Source: JAQIBY01 sp051747965
Lineage (GTDB): Bacteria > Bacteroidota > Bacteroidia > Bacteroidales > ML635J-15
Reading direction: 5' to 3'
Assembly: GCA_051747965.1 (NCBI GenBank)
Contig: JBNJGS010000018.1
Location: 1-42,663, forward strand
DNA: 42,663 nucleotides
Made by a program: the position numbers and the translations under genes
In this document: piece by piece, positions 26,495-33,707 of the stretch
How the letters are laid out: every line of letters starts with the position of its first letter
How positions within the stretch are numbered: the first letter of the stretch is position 1
Notes under the pieces: generated by a model
Seen by the model: only the letters and a program-made list of their open reading frames with translations
Told to the model about the DNA's origin: nothing
Database searches by the model: none

Positions 26495-26956
26495 TTACCA
26501 AATTTTTACCTTATCTTCAACTTCAACCTTTATCTTTTTGACAATCACAAATTTAGACACAGTGACATCTCCGTCAATTTTCAACATAACATGTTTACTC
26601 CTTAACTGGCTGAGTGCTGTTATGGCAGAAACCCCAAGATCTTTCATTTTCACTTCAAGCCGGATGGCATAGGTGGCTTCGGAGTTTTTGGGAATATGCA
26701 CTTTTTCCATTTTTGTGACTTTGCCAAGCTTTAATCCATTAACATGAATGTCCAGATCTACATTGGAAACATTAAAATTCATGTTGTTGGGATTTTCTAT
26801 CGGCAGCCATATTTTGATTTTAATCTCTTCCAGATTTAGCTTTTCTACCTGGTAATCTGAGGGTTCACCGATGATTGGAGCCTGGATATTGCAGGAAAAG
26901 AAAAGCAGGAAGCCCAATAAAAAAATCCTTGTATGTTTCGTTTTGTTGGTTTTCAT
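26495..26956 (-). CDS. LEA14-like lipoprotein
   Basis: A 153-residue protein with a lipoprotein signal: basic N-terminus, hydrophobic core, and lipobox L-F-F-S-C (Cys at about 22). The mature part looks like a LEA type 2/WHy beta-sandwich: a central N-P-N-N-M-N-F-N segment, then D-I-H-V-N-G-L-K-L-G, then a run of strands. Such proteins are small desiccation- or stress-linked binding domains of unknown ligand; in Bacteroidota lipidated versions sit in the envelope. It lies nine bases after mpl and 29 bases before the SPOR gene, so an envelope role is likely. Confidence 0.78.
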   Translation of the reverse strand: MKTNKTKHTRIFLLGFLLFFSCNIQAPIIGEPSDYQVEKLNLEEIKIKIWLPIENPNNMNFNVSNVDLDIHVNGLKLGKVTKMEKVHIPKNSEATYAIRLEVKMKDLGVSAITALSQLRSKHVMLKIDGDVTVSKFVIVKKIKVEVEDKVKIW

Positions 26957-26965
26957 TGGAATCAG

Positions 26966-28324
26966 TTATTTCCGGGTGATACTTTCAGCGACCGACTGTA
27001 AATCCCTGCCATCAAAGCTGCCTGATGTCATGATAAGAAGAACAGTATTGTCCATCTGTTTATTGTGCAGTTCATCCATCAGTGCATCAGAATCAGTGAA
27101 TACCTCTATCGGTGTATGGAAAGCCTTTTCTATGAATTTTGTGTCCAGGGCAGGCAGGTTTTTGTGTTTTACAACGCTGTGATTGAAATAAACACAGGCT
27201 TCATCTGCTGCCGCCATGGAATTTGCATACTGCGGAATAAAATCTTTGCTGAGTGAGCTGAATGTATGCAGCTCAAGACATGCAATCAGCTTTTTGTCGG
27301 GATACTGTTCTTTTACCGCATGACATGTAGCTTTTACTTTTGACGGAGCATGGGCAAAATCCAGGTAAACACTCGTGCTCTTGTTTTCTGCAAGAAGTTG
27401 CAGTCTTCTGGCTGCACCCCTGAAATCCTGCAGTGCCTTATAGAAGAATTCATCATCAAGGCCGGCTTCAGTACAAATTAAACGGGCAGCTTCAATGTTT
27501 TGGATGTTGTGATGTCCGAAAACGGAAACAGGAAATTTTCCCCGGTCGGTCTGAATCCATACGCGGCCGTTTTGGATTGTATACGGCAGGGCATCATATG
27601 GTATGAAACTGACTTTATTTGCGTTTTCGTTAATGAGGCTATGGATATGAATGTCTTGTCTGTAATAAAACAATTTGCCACCCGGCTGTATGCTGTTGAT
27701 AAATTTTCTGAACTGCTCAACATACATTTGTTCTGTGGGAAAAACATTGGCATGGTCCCATGCAATGCCTGTAATCACAGCAGCATGGGGCTTGTACCAC
27801 AAAAACTTTGGTTTCATGTCTATGGGGGAGGACAGGTATTCGTCTCCCTCAAAAACAGCAATTTCAGCATCCTCTGACAAGCTGGTCATGGTGTCAAATC
27901 CTTCAATCTTTGCACCCACCATATAATCAAAATCAAGACCCTTTTTTCGTAGTACATGCATTACCATGCTTGTGATTGTCGTTTTTCCATGGCTGCCGGC
28001 AATGACCAGGCGTTTTTTATCTTTCGTTTGTTTGTACAGATACTCAGGATAGGAATACACCGGTATATTGAGTGACAACGCTTTTTCGAGTTCGGGGTTG
28101 TCTTTTTTGGCGTGCATACCCAAAATCACAGCATCCGTATTTTTTGAGATTTTTTCAGGAAACCAACCTGCTATGTCTGGTAATAACCCATGTTTTTTAA
28201 GCCTTGATCTGGAAGGTTCAAATATTTCATCATCAGATCCACTGATGCTGTACGATTTTTCTTTCAGTGCGATGGCGAGGTTATGCATGGCAGCTCCGCC
28301 AATCGCGATAAAATGCACTTTCAT
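26966..28324 (-). CDS. mpl: UDP-N-acetylmuramate:tripeptide ligase (Mur ligase)
   Basis: A 452-residue Mur-type ligase. The N-terminal Rossmann domain begins H-F-I-A-I-G-G-A-A-M-H-N, characteristic of the MurC/Mpl branch. The ATP loop is A-G-S-H-G-K-T-T (K114), followed by E-G-D-E-Y and the W-D-H-A-N motif of the central domain. The length and the Y-M-V-G-A segment fit Mpl, which recycles the peptide L-Ala-D-Glu-mDap onto UDP-MurNAc, rather than MurC; a specialised MurC cannot be fully excluded. It is cytoplasmic and the first gene of the likely mpl-LEA-SPOR-transketolase unit. Confidence 0.88.
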   Translation of the reverse strand: MKVHFIAIGGAAMHNLAIALKEKSYSISGSDDEIFEPSRSRLKKHGLLPDIAGWFPEKISKNTDAVILGMHAKKDNPELEKALSLNIPVYSYPEYLYKQTKDKKRLVIAGSHGKTTITSMVMHVLRKKGLDFDYMVGAKIEGFDTMTSLSEDAEIAVFEGDEYLSSPIDMKPKFLWYKPHAAVITGIAWDHANVFPTEQMYVEQFRKFINSIQPGGKLFYYRQDIHIHSLINENANKVSFIPYDALPYTIQNGRVWIQTDRGKFPVSVFGHHNIQNIEAARLICTEAGLDDEFFYKALQDFRGAARRLQLLAENKSTSVYLDFAHAPSKVKATCHAVKEQYPDKKLIACLELHTFSSLSKDFIPQYANSMAAADEACVYFNHSVVKHKNLPALDTKFIEKAFHTPIEVFTDSDALMDELHNKQMDNTVLLIMTSGSFDGRDLQSVAESITRK

Positions 28325-28540
28325 ATTTCTTTGCTATTGATGCCATGAAAGTCTGAATTTTTGGTGAATTAACCAAGGAATTTCGGCTGATAATAACAAC
28401 CGGCAAGAGAAATAAAAAAAATCAAGGTATGAAGTTTATTCAATGCCCCTAATCTGCTGAGGATAAAATCCAGTATAAGGGAAATGATTAAGAAGCCGGG
28501 CATGTGATAAGTTCCGAAATTGTCATGTATCAGGGTGAAT

Positions 28541-28575
28541 AAAAAAAGGCTGAATGCTTTGTGCAATCAGCCTTT
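28541..28575 (-). terminator. terminator downstream of tRNA-Glu
   Basis: On the minus strand AAAGGCTGA (28575-28567) pairs with TCAGCCTTT and is followed by further T residues to 28541. It starts four bases after the 3' end of tRNA-Glu and ends that transcript. Confidence 0.85.
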
Positions 28576-28579
28576 CCGG

Positions 28580-28651
28580 TAGTCCGTAGGGGAATCGAAC
28601 CCCTGTTACCAGGATGAAAACCTGGCGTCCTAACCCCTAGACGAACGGACC
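28580..28651 (-). tRNA. tRNA-Glu (anticodon TTC)
   Basis: A 72-base cloverleaf on the minus strand. Acceptor arm GGTCCGT pairs with ACGGACT (first pair G-U). The anticodon stem CCAGG/CCTGG encloses the loop TTTTCAT, giving anticodon TTC (Glu). The T arm is AGGGG-TTCGAAT-CCCCT. CCA is not encoded. A good promoter lies just upstream (28683-28714) and a terminator just downstream. Confidence 0.97.
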
Positions 28652-28682
28652 ATCCATTGTCCTAATCTTGAATTAGGGAATG

Positions 28683-28714
28683 CAAAGAAAAGGGAAATAT
28701 TTTTTATTTGCAAA
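28683..28714 (-). promoter_or_regulatory. putative tRNA-Glu promoter
   Basis: On the minus strand TTTG (28714-28711), a 20-base spacer and TTTCTTTG (28690-28683) fit the Bacteroidota promoter with one mismatch in TAnnTTTG. The following bases CATTCCC are shared with the tRNA-Gln promoter. Confidence 0.5.
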
Positions 28715-28780
28715 TAAAATTTCAAAAAATGTGTAAAATATTTCAGCGAGAATGACATTGCTATCACAGGTTTTTGATTA

Positions 28781-29527
28781 TCATTTATTTAAAGCTTCCA
28801 TCAATTCATCGGTCATTTCCATATTGTGAAATACATTCTGTACGTCATCATCATCTTCAAAAGCATCAATCATTTCCATGACCTTCTGGCCTGTTTCTAC
28901 GTCCACTTTTGTGGTATTGTTCGGGATACGTTGTAATTCTGAGCTTTCAGGTTCAATGCCCATTTCTTCCAGTTTTTTCTGTACGTCTCCAAAGGCTTCC
29001 AGCGGGCAATATACCATAAGAACATCACCTTCATCTTCGATTTCATCAACACCTGCATCAATGATTTCAAGTTCGAACTCTTCCGGGTCAATATTTCCTT
29101 TAGGAATTGTGAATACACCTTTTCTGTCAAACAGGAAGCCGAGGGAACCATTTTTTCCCAGACTACCACCGCGCTTGGTAAAAATTGCACGTACACTGCC
29201 CACAGTCCGGTTATTATTGTCCGTAAGGCATTCTACAAAAATTGCAATACCGCCGGGGCCGTATCCTTCAAAGGTAGCTCCCTGTAATCCGCCTTCATCG
29301 GAATCTCCTTTTTTTATGGCCCTTTCAATATTGTCTTTGGGCATATTCTGAGCTTTGGCATTCTGAATGGCAGTTCTTAATCTGGCATTCATTTCGGAAT
29401 CATTGCCACCACCTTCTTTAACAGCTATCGTTATCTCCTTTGACAGCCTGGAAAATATCTTTGAACGCTTGGCATCCAGTGCGCCTTTTTTTCTCTTTAT
29501 GGTTGACCATTTACTGTGTCCTGACAT
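28781..29527 (-). CDS. yebC: YebC/PmpR family protein
   Basis: A 248-residue protein with the full YebC signature: N-terminal M-S-G-H-S-K-W-S-T-I-K, then R-L-R-T-A-I-Q-N-A-K-A-Q-N-M-P, G-Y-G-P-G-G-I-A-I, and G-S-L-G-K-N-G-S-L-G-F-L-F. It has the usual three-domain length. The family has been described both as transcription regulators and as factors that relieve ribosome stalling at proline stretches. It is cytoplasmic. It is divergent from miaB across 162 bases and lies downstream of nothing obvious on its own strand, so it is probably monocistronic. Confidence 0.96.
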   Translation of the reverse strand: MSGHSKWSTIKRKKGALDAKRSKIFSRLSKEITIAVKEGGGNDSEMNARLRTAIQNAKAQNMPKDNIERAIKKGDSDEGGLQGATFEGYGPGGIAIFVECLTDNNNRTVGSVRAIFTKRGGSLGKNGSLGFLFDRKGVFTIPKGNIDPEEFELEIIDAGVDEIEDEGDVLMVYCPLEAFGDVQKKLEEMGIEPESSELQRIPNNTTKVDVETGQKVMEMIDAFEDDDDVQNVFHNMEMTDELMEALNK

Positions 29528-29677
29528 AGCAATTGTTTTAGTTTATTTCACCATTACTTTTGAAAGGCTAAAAATATTTAAAATCCTGAAGAATATGAAA
29601 TTTCATTTTCAATTAATCTCAGAGGATCTGGCATGTATTCCTGATTTGCAATGTAACTGTATTACAGATAAATTGTC

Positions 29678-29685
29678 TAATTTTG
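29678..29685 (+). promoter_or_regulatory. putative -7 element at the miaB start
   Basis: TAATTTTG matches TAnnTTTG exactly and ends only four bases before the miaB ATG at 29690. If used, transcription would start at or very near the ATG, giving a leaderless mRNA. No -33 TTG was seen at normal spacing. Confidence 0.35.
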
Positions 29686-29689
29686 CAGC

Positions 29690-31033
29690 ATGAATGATAA
29701 CAAAACATACTATATAGAAACCTTTGGTTGTCAGATGAACATAGCAGACAGCGAAGTTGTTGCTGCCATTTTGGAGAAAGCCGGATATACTGCCTCAGAG
29801 AATATGGAAAATGCGGGACTTGTCCTGATGAATACCTGCGCTGTGCGTGAAAATGCAGAACAACGCATATGGAACAAACTGGATCATTTCAGGGGCCTCA
29901 GGAAAAAACACAAGCATATGAAACTTGGCATCCTGGGTTGTATGGCTCAGCATGTGGGAGAGCAGTTCAGGGAGCACGGCAGTGTTGATTTGGTTGCAGG
30001 TCCTGATAGCTACAGACAACTACCCCGTCTTCTGGAAAACATCAGCAAACAGGAATTTGTATCTGATCTGGAATTGAGCCGGACAGAAACCTATGAGAGT
30101 ATTTTACCACATCGGCTCGACAATTCTCCTGTCAGTGGTTTTGTGTCAATCACCAGAGGTTGCAACAATTTCTGCTCTTATTGTATAGTGCCTTACACCA
30201 GAGGCAGGGAACGTAGTCGGAAGCCATCAGATATCCTTAATGAAGTGAAGGATCTCTGTGCAAACAACTATCATGAGGTGACCCTTTTGGGGCAGAATGT
30301 TAATTCATACGCATGGGAAGACAAGGAAAACGTCCTGGATTTTCCTGATCTGCTCAAGCTGGTTGCTGATGAATTCCCCACTCTGAGAATACGGTTTACA
30401 ACTTCTCATCCAAAAGATATTTCTGATAAACTCATTGAAACCATGGCTTCGGGTGATAATATTTGCCGGCACATACATTTGCCTGTTCAGTCCGGCAGTA
30501 ACAAAATTCTGAAAGCCATGAACCGTAAATATACCCGGGAATGGTATCTTGACAGGGTGAAGAAAATTAAAGCTGTCATGCCTGATTGTGGGATAAGTAC
30601 AGATATTTTTGCCGGTTTCCCCGGGGAGACGGAAGAAGACCATCAGCAGAGTCTTGATATTATGCGTGAAGTTGCTTATGATTCATCTTTCATGTTTAAA
30701 TATTCAGAACGTCCGGGAACTTATGCTGCTGCAAATCTGCATGATGATGTGCCCGAAGATGTTAAAACACGTCGGCTCAATGAATTGATTGAGCTACAGG
30801 GAAAATTATCCTTGAAGAGCAATGAAGAGGAGGTGGGTAAATCATATGAAATTATGATCGAAGGAAAATCCAGACGTTCAGATAAAGAAGTGTTCGGACG
30901 AACATGCCAGAATAAACTTGTGATTATACCTGACATTGACTTTTCCCCCGGAGATAAGGTGAAAGTCATAATAAACTCGTGTACATCAGCCACATTACTT
31001 GGAAAACAATTGTCATATGGAAAACAAAATTGA
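29690..31033 (+). CDS. miaB: tRNA-2-methylthio-N6-dimethylallyladenosine synthase
   Basis: A 447-residue radical-SAM methylthiotransferase acting on A37 of tRNAs that read codons starting with U. The N-terminal UPF0004 domain holds the auxiliary cluster cysteines C14, C50 and C84 (F-G-C-Q-M-N, T-C-A-V-R, G-C-M-A-Q). The radical-SAM cluster is C158-x3-C162-x2-C165 (R-G-C-N-N-F-C-S-Y-C). The C-terminal TRAM domain ends V-I-I-N-S-C-T-S-A-T-L-L-G. The opening Y-I-E-T-F-G-C-Q-M-N and L-L-G-Q-N-V-N-S-Y identify MiaB rather than MtaB or RimO. An AhpD-like gene overlaps its 3' end. Confidence 0.96.
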   Translation: MNDNKTYYIETFGCQMNIADSEVVAAILEKAGYTASENMENAGLVLMNTCAVRENAEQRIWNKLDHFRGLRKKHKHMKLGILGCMAQHVGEQFREHGSVDLVAGPDSYRQLPRLLENISKQEFVSDLELSRTETYESILPHRLDNSPVSGFVSITRGCNNFCSYCIVPYTRGRERSRKPSDILNEVKDLCANNYHEVTLLGQNVNSYAWEDKENVLDFPDLLKLVADEFPTLRIRFTTSHPKDISDKLIETMASGDNICRHIHLPVQSGSNKILKAMNRKYTREWYLDRVKKIKAVMPDCGISTDIFAGFPGETEEDHQQSLDIMREVAYDSSFMFKYSERPGTYAAANLHDDVPEDVKTRRLNELIELQGKLSLKSNEEEVGKSYEIMIEGKSRRSDKEVFGRTCQNKLVIIPDIDFSPGDKVKVIINSCTSATLLGKQLSYGKQN

Positions 31034-31364
31034 AGCCTTTCGTGCATACCGCGAAAAAATGAACAAACAAATTCTGGATAAAGATAATTTGGTGATCAAA
31101 CGAATATTTAATCTGGATACCAATACATACAAGGCCGGATCCCTTGATGTTAAGAGCAAAGAGCTGATTGGGCTGACAACATCCATGGTACTCCGATGTG
31201 ATGATTGTGTGAAATACCATCTTGAACAATCTTATGAAATTGGTATCAGTACTGATGAACTTATGGAAGCCTTGTCGGTAGCCAGCCTTGTTGGGGGAAC
31301 AATAGTTATTCCGCATCTGCGCAAGGCTGTTGAGTACTGGGATATGCTAAAGGAGAATGCCTGA
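31017..31364 (+). CDS. carboxymuconolactone decarboxylase / AhpD-like protein
   Basis: A 115-residue all-helical protein. The frame is open from a TTG at 30999, but the ATG at 31017 fits better. It carries the complete AhpD-type proton-relay motif E49-x11-C61-x2-C64-x3-H68 (R-C-D-D-C-V-K-Y-H), so a thiol-disulfide or peroxide-handling role is more likely than decarboxylation. Such small members usually form trimers or hexamers. The start overlaps the last 17 bases of miaB, so the two are translationally linked. The physiological partner is not visible in the window. Confidence 0.88.
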   Translation: MENKIEAFRAYREKMNKQILDKDNLVIKRIFNLDTNTYKAGSLDVKSKELIGLTTSMVLRCDDCVKYHLEQSYEIGISTDELMEALSVASLVGGTIVIPHLRKAVEYWDMLKENA

Positions 31365-31436
31365 TTGAATTTGGCCTTGCCCGTCTGGATGATCAGATTA
31401 ATATTATAGGTAAGGAAAGAAAACAAGGCATGAAAC

Positions 31437-31466
31437 TTGCTTGATTCATGATAATTATTAAATTTG
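31437..31466 (+). promoter_or_regulatory. promoter upstream of the secreted protein at 31491
   Basis: TTG (31437-31439), a 19-base spacer and TAAATTTG (31459-31466) form a complete match to the Bacteroidota consensus. This is the best promoter in the window. The predicted leader is about 20 bases. Confidence 0.6.
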
Positions 31467-31490
31467 TTACCAAATCGAAAAACCAATATC

Positions 31491-32279
31491 ATGAGAAACA
31501 TCCTTACCACCCTGGTATGTTTACTGGTATTTTCCGGTGTATCTGCTGAGAAAATGATTGTTGAAGGCATTTATCAAGGGAAAAATATTTTTGTAAAAAA
31601 CAGTTTGGTTGATGATAAGAAAGGAGAATTTTGCATCAGCAATGTTACTGTCAATGGAGAAAACATACCTGATGAAATAAGATCCAGTGCCTTTGTTATT
31701 TCTCTTACACGTATGGATATTGAGCTGGGTGAAGAAATAACAGTGGAATTTCAGCACGAGGATGATTGCTCTCCCTTGATAATCAATCCGGAAGTATTAA
31801 AACCATTAAGTACCTATGAATTGGCTGAGCATGAAATGAAAGATGGTTACCTGGTTTTTCAGACTACCCGCGAATCCAGTAAACTGAAGTTTCATGTAGA
31901 GGAGTATCGCTGGGACAGATGGCTGGTGATTGATGAATTTATGGGATACGGCGGACCTGATGACAATACCTACAAAGTAAAGATTTATCCGCACAATGGT
32001 TTGAATATGTACAGGCTTAAACAAGTGGATCACCTTAACAGGACACATTATTCGGACACCCTGAAATATCATCTCGATTTTGATCCGGTAAAGCTGAAAA
32101 CACGCAAAAGAATAAAAGATGAGATCGTTTTTTCCAAAGAAACCCTGTATGAACTCTACAATGAGTTTGGCGAAAGAGTGAGATTTGGCGGCGGTAGGGT
32201 AATTGATGTCGATGATTTGCCGATAGGGCAGTATTACCTGAGCTATGGTGATAATGTTGTGGAAATTGAAAAACGATAA
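31491..32279 (+). CDS. secreted protein of unknown function
   Basis: A 262-residue protein not recognised with confidence. The ATG at 31491 is preferred over a TTG at 31464 because it gives a clean signal peptide (M-R-N-I-L then L-V-C-L-L-V-F, cleavage after V-S-A). The mature part is beta-rich. It contains F-C-I-S-N-V-T-V-N-G, a segment D-D-N-T-Y-K-V-K, and Y-R-L-K-Q-V-D (about residue 185), a motif common in the domain just before T9SS tails in Bacteroidota. The C-terminal part L-Y-N-E-F-G-E-R-V, then G-Q-Y-Y-L-S-Y-G-D, resembles a short sorting domain but lacks P-N-P. Placement: periplasm or cell surface. It has its own promoter and a terminator at 32301-32327, so it is a single-gene unit. 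Confidence 0.7.
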   Translation: MRNILTTLVCLLVFSGVSAEKMIVEGIYQGKNIFVKNSLVDDKKGEFCISNVTVNGENIPDEIRSSAFVISLTRMDIELGEEITVEFQHEDDCSPLIINPEVLKPLSTYELAEHEMKDGYLVFQTTRESSKLKFHVEEYRWDRWLVIDEFMGYGGPDDNTYKVKIYPHNGLNMYRLKQVDHLNRTHYSDTLKYHLDFDPVKLKTRKRIKDEIVFSKETLYELYNEFGERVRFGGGRVIDVDDLPIGQYYLSYGDNVVEIEKR

Positions 32280-32299
32280 AGATTTACACCGTATATTTG
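32266..32299 (+). promoter_or_regulatory. putative promoter for the LuxE-like gene
   Basis: TATATTTG (32292-32299) is an exact TAnnTTTG match, with TTG at 32266-32268 after a 23-base spacer (long, but within the range reported for Flavobacteria). Its start site would fall inside the left arm of the terminator at 32301-32327. Confidence 0.4.
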
Positions 32300-32300
32300 C

Positions 32301-32327
32301 AGGAGAATCGTAAGGTTCTCCTTTTTT
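32301..32327 (+). terminator. terminator after the secreted protein gene
   Basis: AGGAGAA (32301-32307) pairs with TTCTCCT (32316-32322) around an 8-base loop and is followed by a T run to 32327. It lies just downstream of a -7 element for the next gene. Confidence 0.8.
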
Positions 32328-32336
32328 GTTGCCCCT

Positions 32337-33314
32337 ATGAAAGCACTGGAAAAACAAATATTTGAAATACGCAATGAAACAGATTTTGCTTCTGTAGCCC
32401 TGCAAATATTCAAATATCAGTATCGGCATAATCAGATTTATCACAATTTTGTCAATGCCCTGGGAATAAATCCCCGGGATGTTACCTCCATAACTGATAT
32501 TCCCTGTATGCCGGTTGAGTTTTTCAAAACACATGAAGTGAAAACAGGAGACTTTTACCCCGAGATTGTTTTTCATTCCAGCGGAACCGGAACCGGTCAG
32601 ATTTCAAAGCATTTAATCAAAGACGAAAGCCTTTATCGCAAAAGTCTGCTTCAGGCATTCAGCCATTTTTACGGCAAGCCGGCAGATTATGCTGTACATG
32701 CTTTATTGCCTTCCTATCTTGAGCGTGGAAATGCTTCCCTGGTATATATGGCCAAAAGCCTGATGGAGCAGAATCCTGATTTTACCGGCGATTTCTATCT
32801 GGGCCATAGCAAAGCATTGAAACAATCCATCAACAAGGCTGTAACTCTGGGGTTGCAGCCACTACTGATTGGTGTTAGCTTTGCCTTGCTGGATCTTGCA
32901 GAAATCCCGGACTTTGATCTGAAAAACACCATTGTACTGGAAACAGGAGGAATGAAAGGCCGCAGAAAAGAAATTATCCGGGATGAATTGCACACTATCA
33001 TCCGTGAGGCACTTCATCCCAAAGAAATACACTCTGAATACGGTATGACAGAGCTCTTATCACAGGCTTATAAAACAAATTCTGATGTTTTCAAAACACC
33101 GCCCTGGATGAAAGTGCTTATCCGGGATATCCATGATCCCAGACAATATCTGTCAAACAATCAACAGGGCCTCATCAATCTTATTGACCTTGCCAACATC
33201 CACTCCTGTGCTTTTCTGGAAACCAAAGACCTTGGAAAATCCACAAATGAAGGATTTGTGGTTTCCGGACGATTGGACTTTAGCGATATCAGAGGTTGTA
33301 ATTTGCTCTTGTAA
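32337..33314 (+). CDS. LuxE/acyl-protein synthetase-like acyltransferase
   Basis: A 325-residue protein of the LuxE-type branch of adenylate-forming enzymes. The phosphate-binding motif S-S-G-T-G-T-G-Q (about residues 82-89) and the later E-Y-G-M-T-E-L adenylation motif are both clear. The C-terminal D-L-A-N and S-G-R-L-D also match the family. LuxE activates a fatty acid as acyl-AMP and transfers it to a cysteine or partner. There is no reductase (LuxC) or luciferase nearby, so bioluminescence is not indicated; in Bacteroidota such genes occur alone and may act on polysaccharide or lipid precursors. The substrate is not known. It is a single-gene unit bounded by the terminator at 32301-32327 and the tRNA-Gln terminator. 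Confidence 0.85.
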   Translation: MKALEKQIFEIRNETDFASVALQIFKYQYRHNQIYHNFVNALGINPRDVTSITDIPCMPVEFFKTHEVKTGDFYPEIVFHSSGTGTGQISKHLIKDESLYRKSLLQAFSHFYGKPADYAVHALLPSYLERGNASLVYMAKSLMEQNPDFTGDFYLGHSKALKQSINKAVTLGLQPLLIGVSFALLDLAEIPDFDLKNTIVLETGGMKGRRKEIIRDELHTIIREALHPKEIHSEYGMTELLSQAYKTNSDVFKTPPWMKVLIRDIHDPRQYLSNNQQGLINLIDLANIHSCAFLETKDLGKSTNEGFVVSGRLDFSDIRGCNLLL

Positions 33315-33334
33315 TAAACCAAAATTATACAAAC

Positions 33335-33366
33335 AAAAAAGGTCGCCTCTTTCGAAACAACCTTTT
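33335..33366 (-). terminator. terminator downstream of the tRNA-Gln pair
   Basis: On the minus strand AAAAGGTTG (33366-33358) pairs with CGACCTTT (one mismatch), and the T run continues to 33335. It begins five bases after tRNA-Gln(CTG) and may also stop the convergent LuxE-like transcript, whose stop codon is 20 bases away. Confidence 0.75.
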
Positions 33367-33370
33367 GTTG

Positions 33371-33442
33371 TTGACCTGCCAGGACTTGAACCTGGAATTT
33401 AAGAACCAGAATCTCACGTGTTGCCAATTACACCACAGGTCA
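33371..33442 (-). tRNA. tRNA-Gln (anticodon CTG)
   Basis: A 72-base cloverleaf on the minus strand. The acceptor TGACCTG pairs with CAGGTCA, with the U1-A72 pair typical of tRNA-Gln. The anticodon arm TGAGA-TTCTGGT-TCTTA gives anticodon CTG and has one G-U pair. The T arm is CCAGG-TTCAAGT-CCTGG. CCA is not encoded. It is the second gene of a two-tRNA unit. Confidence 0.94.
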
Positions 33443-33465
33443 GAATGTCAATTTTTCACTTTTTG

Positions 33466-33536
33466 TTGTCCGACCAGGATTCGAACCTGGACTGGCAGGA
33501 CCAAAACCTGCAGTGCTGCCATTACACCATCGGACA
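33466..33536 (-). tRNA. tRNA-Gln (anticodon TTG)
   Basis: A 71-base cloverleaf on the minus strand. The acceptor TGTCCGA pairs with TCGGACA (again U1-A72). The anticodon arm GCAGG-TTTTGGT-CCTGC gives anticodon TTG. The T arm is CCAGG-TTCGAAT-CCTGG. It is separated by 23 bases from the CTG tRNA and shares its promoter and terminator. Confidence 0.97.
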
Positions 33537-33561
33537 ATCCGATTTTCCCATAACGGGAATG

Positions 33562-33592
33562 CAAAAATATGAAATTTTTATCAAATCAAAAA
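33562..33592 (-). promoter_or_regulatory. putative promoter of the tRNA-Gln pair
   Basis: On the minus strand TTTTTG (33592-33587), a 17-base spacer and TATTTTTG (33569-33562, exact TAnnTTTG) precede tRNA-Gln(TTG). The bases TTTGCATTCCC (33565-33555) are identical to those at the tRNA-Glu promoter. Confidence 0.5.
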
Positions 33593-33681
33593 TATATTTT
33601 CAATTTTAAAAGAAAATATCTGCTGATTTTCACAGGTTATGATTTTTTGGTGAGTAAAATTCATTCGGTGGCAAAAAGTCT

Positions 33682-33689
33682 TACCTTTG
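33682..33689 (+). promoter_or_regulatory. putative -7 element of the NodB gene
   Basis: TACCTTTG is an exact TAnnTTTG match, ending 18 bases before the ATG at 33708. A -33 TTG at normal spacing is not present. Confidence 0.4.
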
Positions 33690-33707
33690 CAAATGTAGAA
33701 GGCTGTT

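Noticed and set aside
28369..28566. Minus-strand frame of 65 codons with a hydrophobic product
   Set aside because: It starts inside the tRNA-Glu terminator hairpin, has no start-site signal and shows no family features. The hydrophobicity follows from the T-rich DNA.
31806..32576. Minus-strand frame of 256 codons
   Set aside because: It runs across two real genes, a terminator and a promoter on the plus strand and has no family features.
32337..33314. Part of a bioluminescence (lux) operon
   Set aside because: No luciferase, reductase or thioesterase genes are present, and the gene is flanked by terminators.
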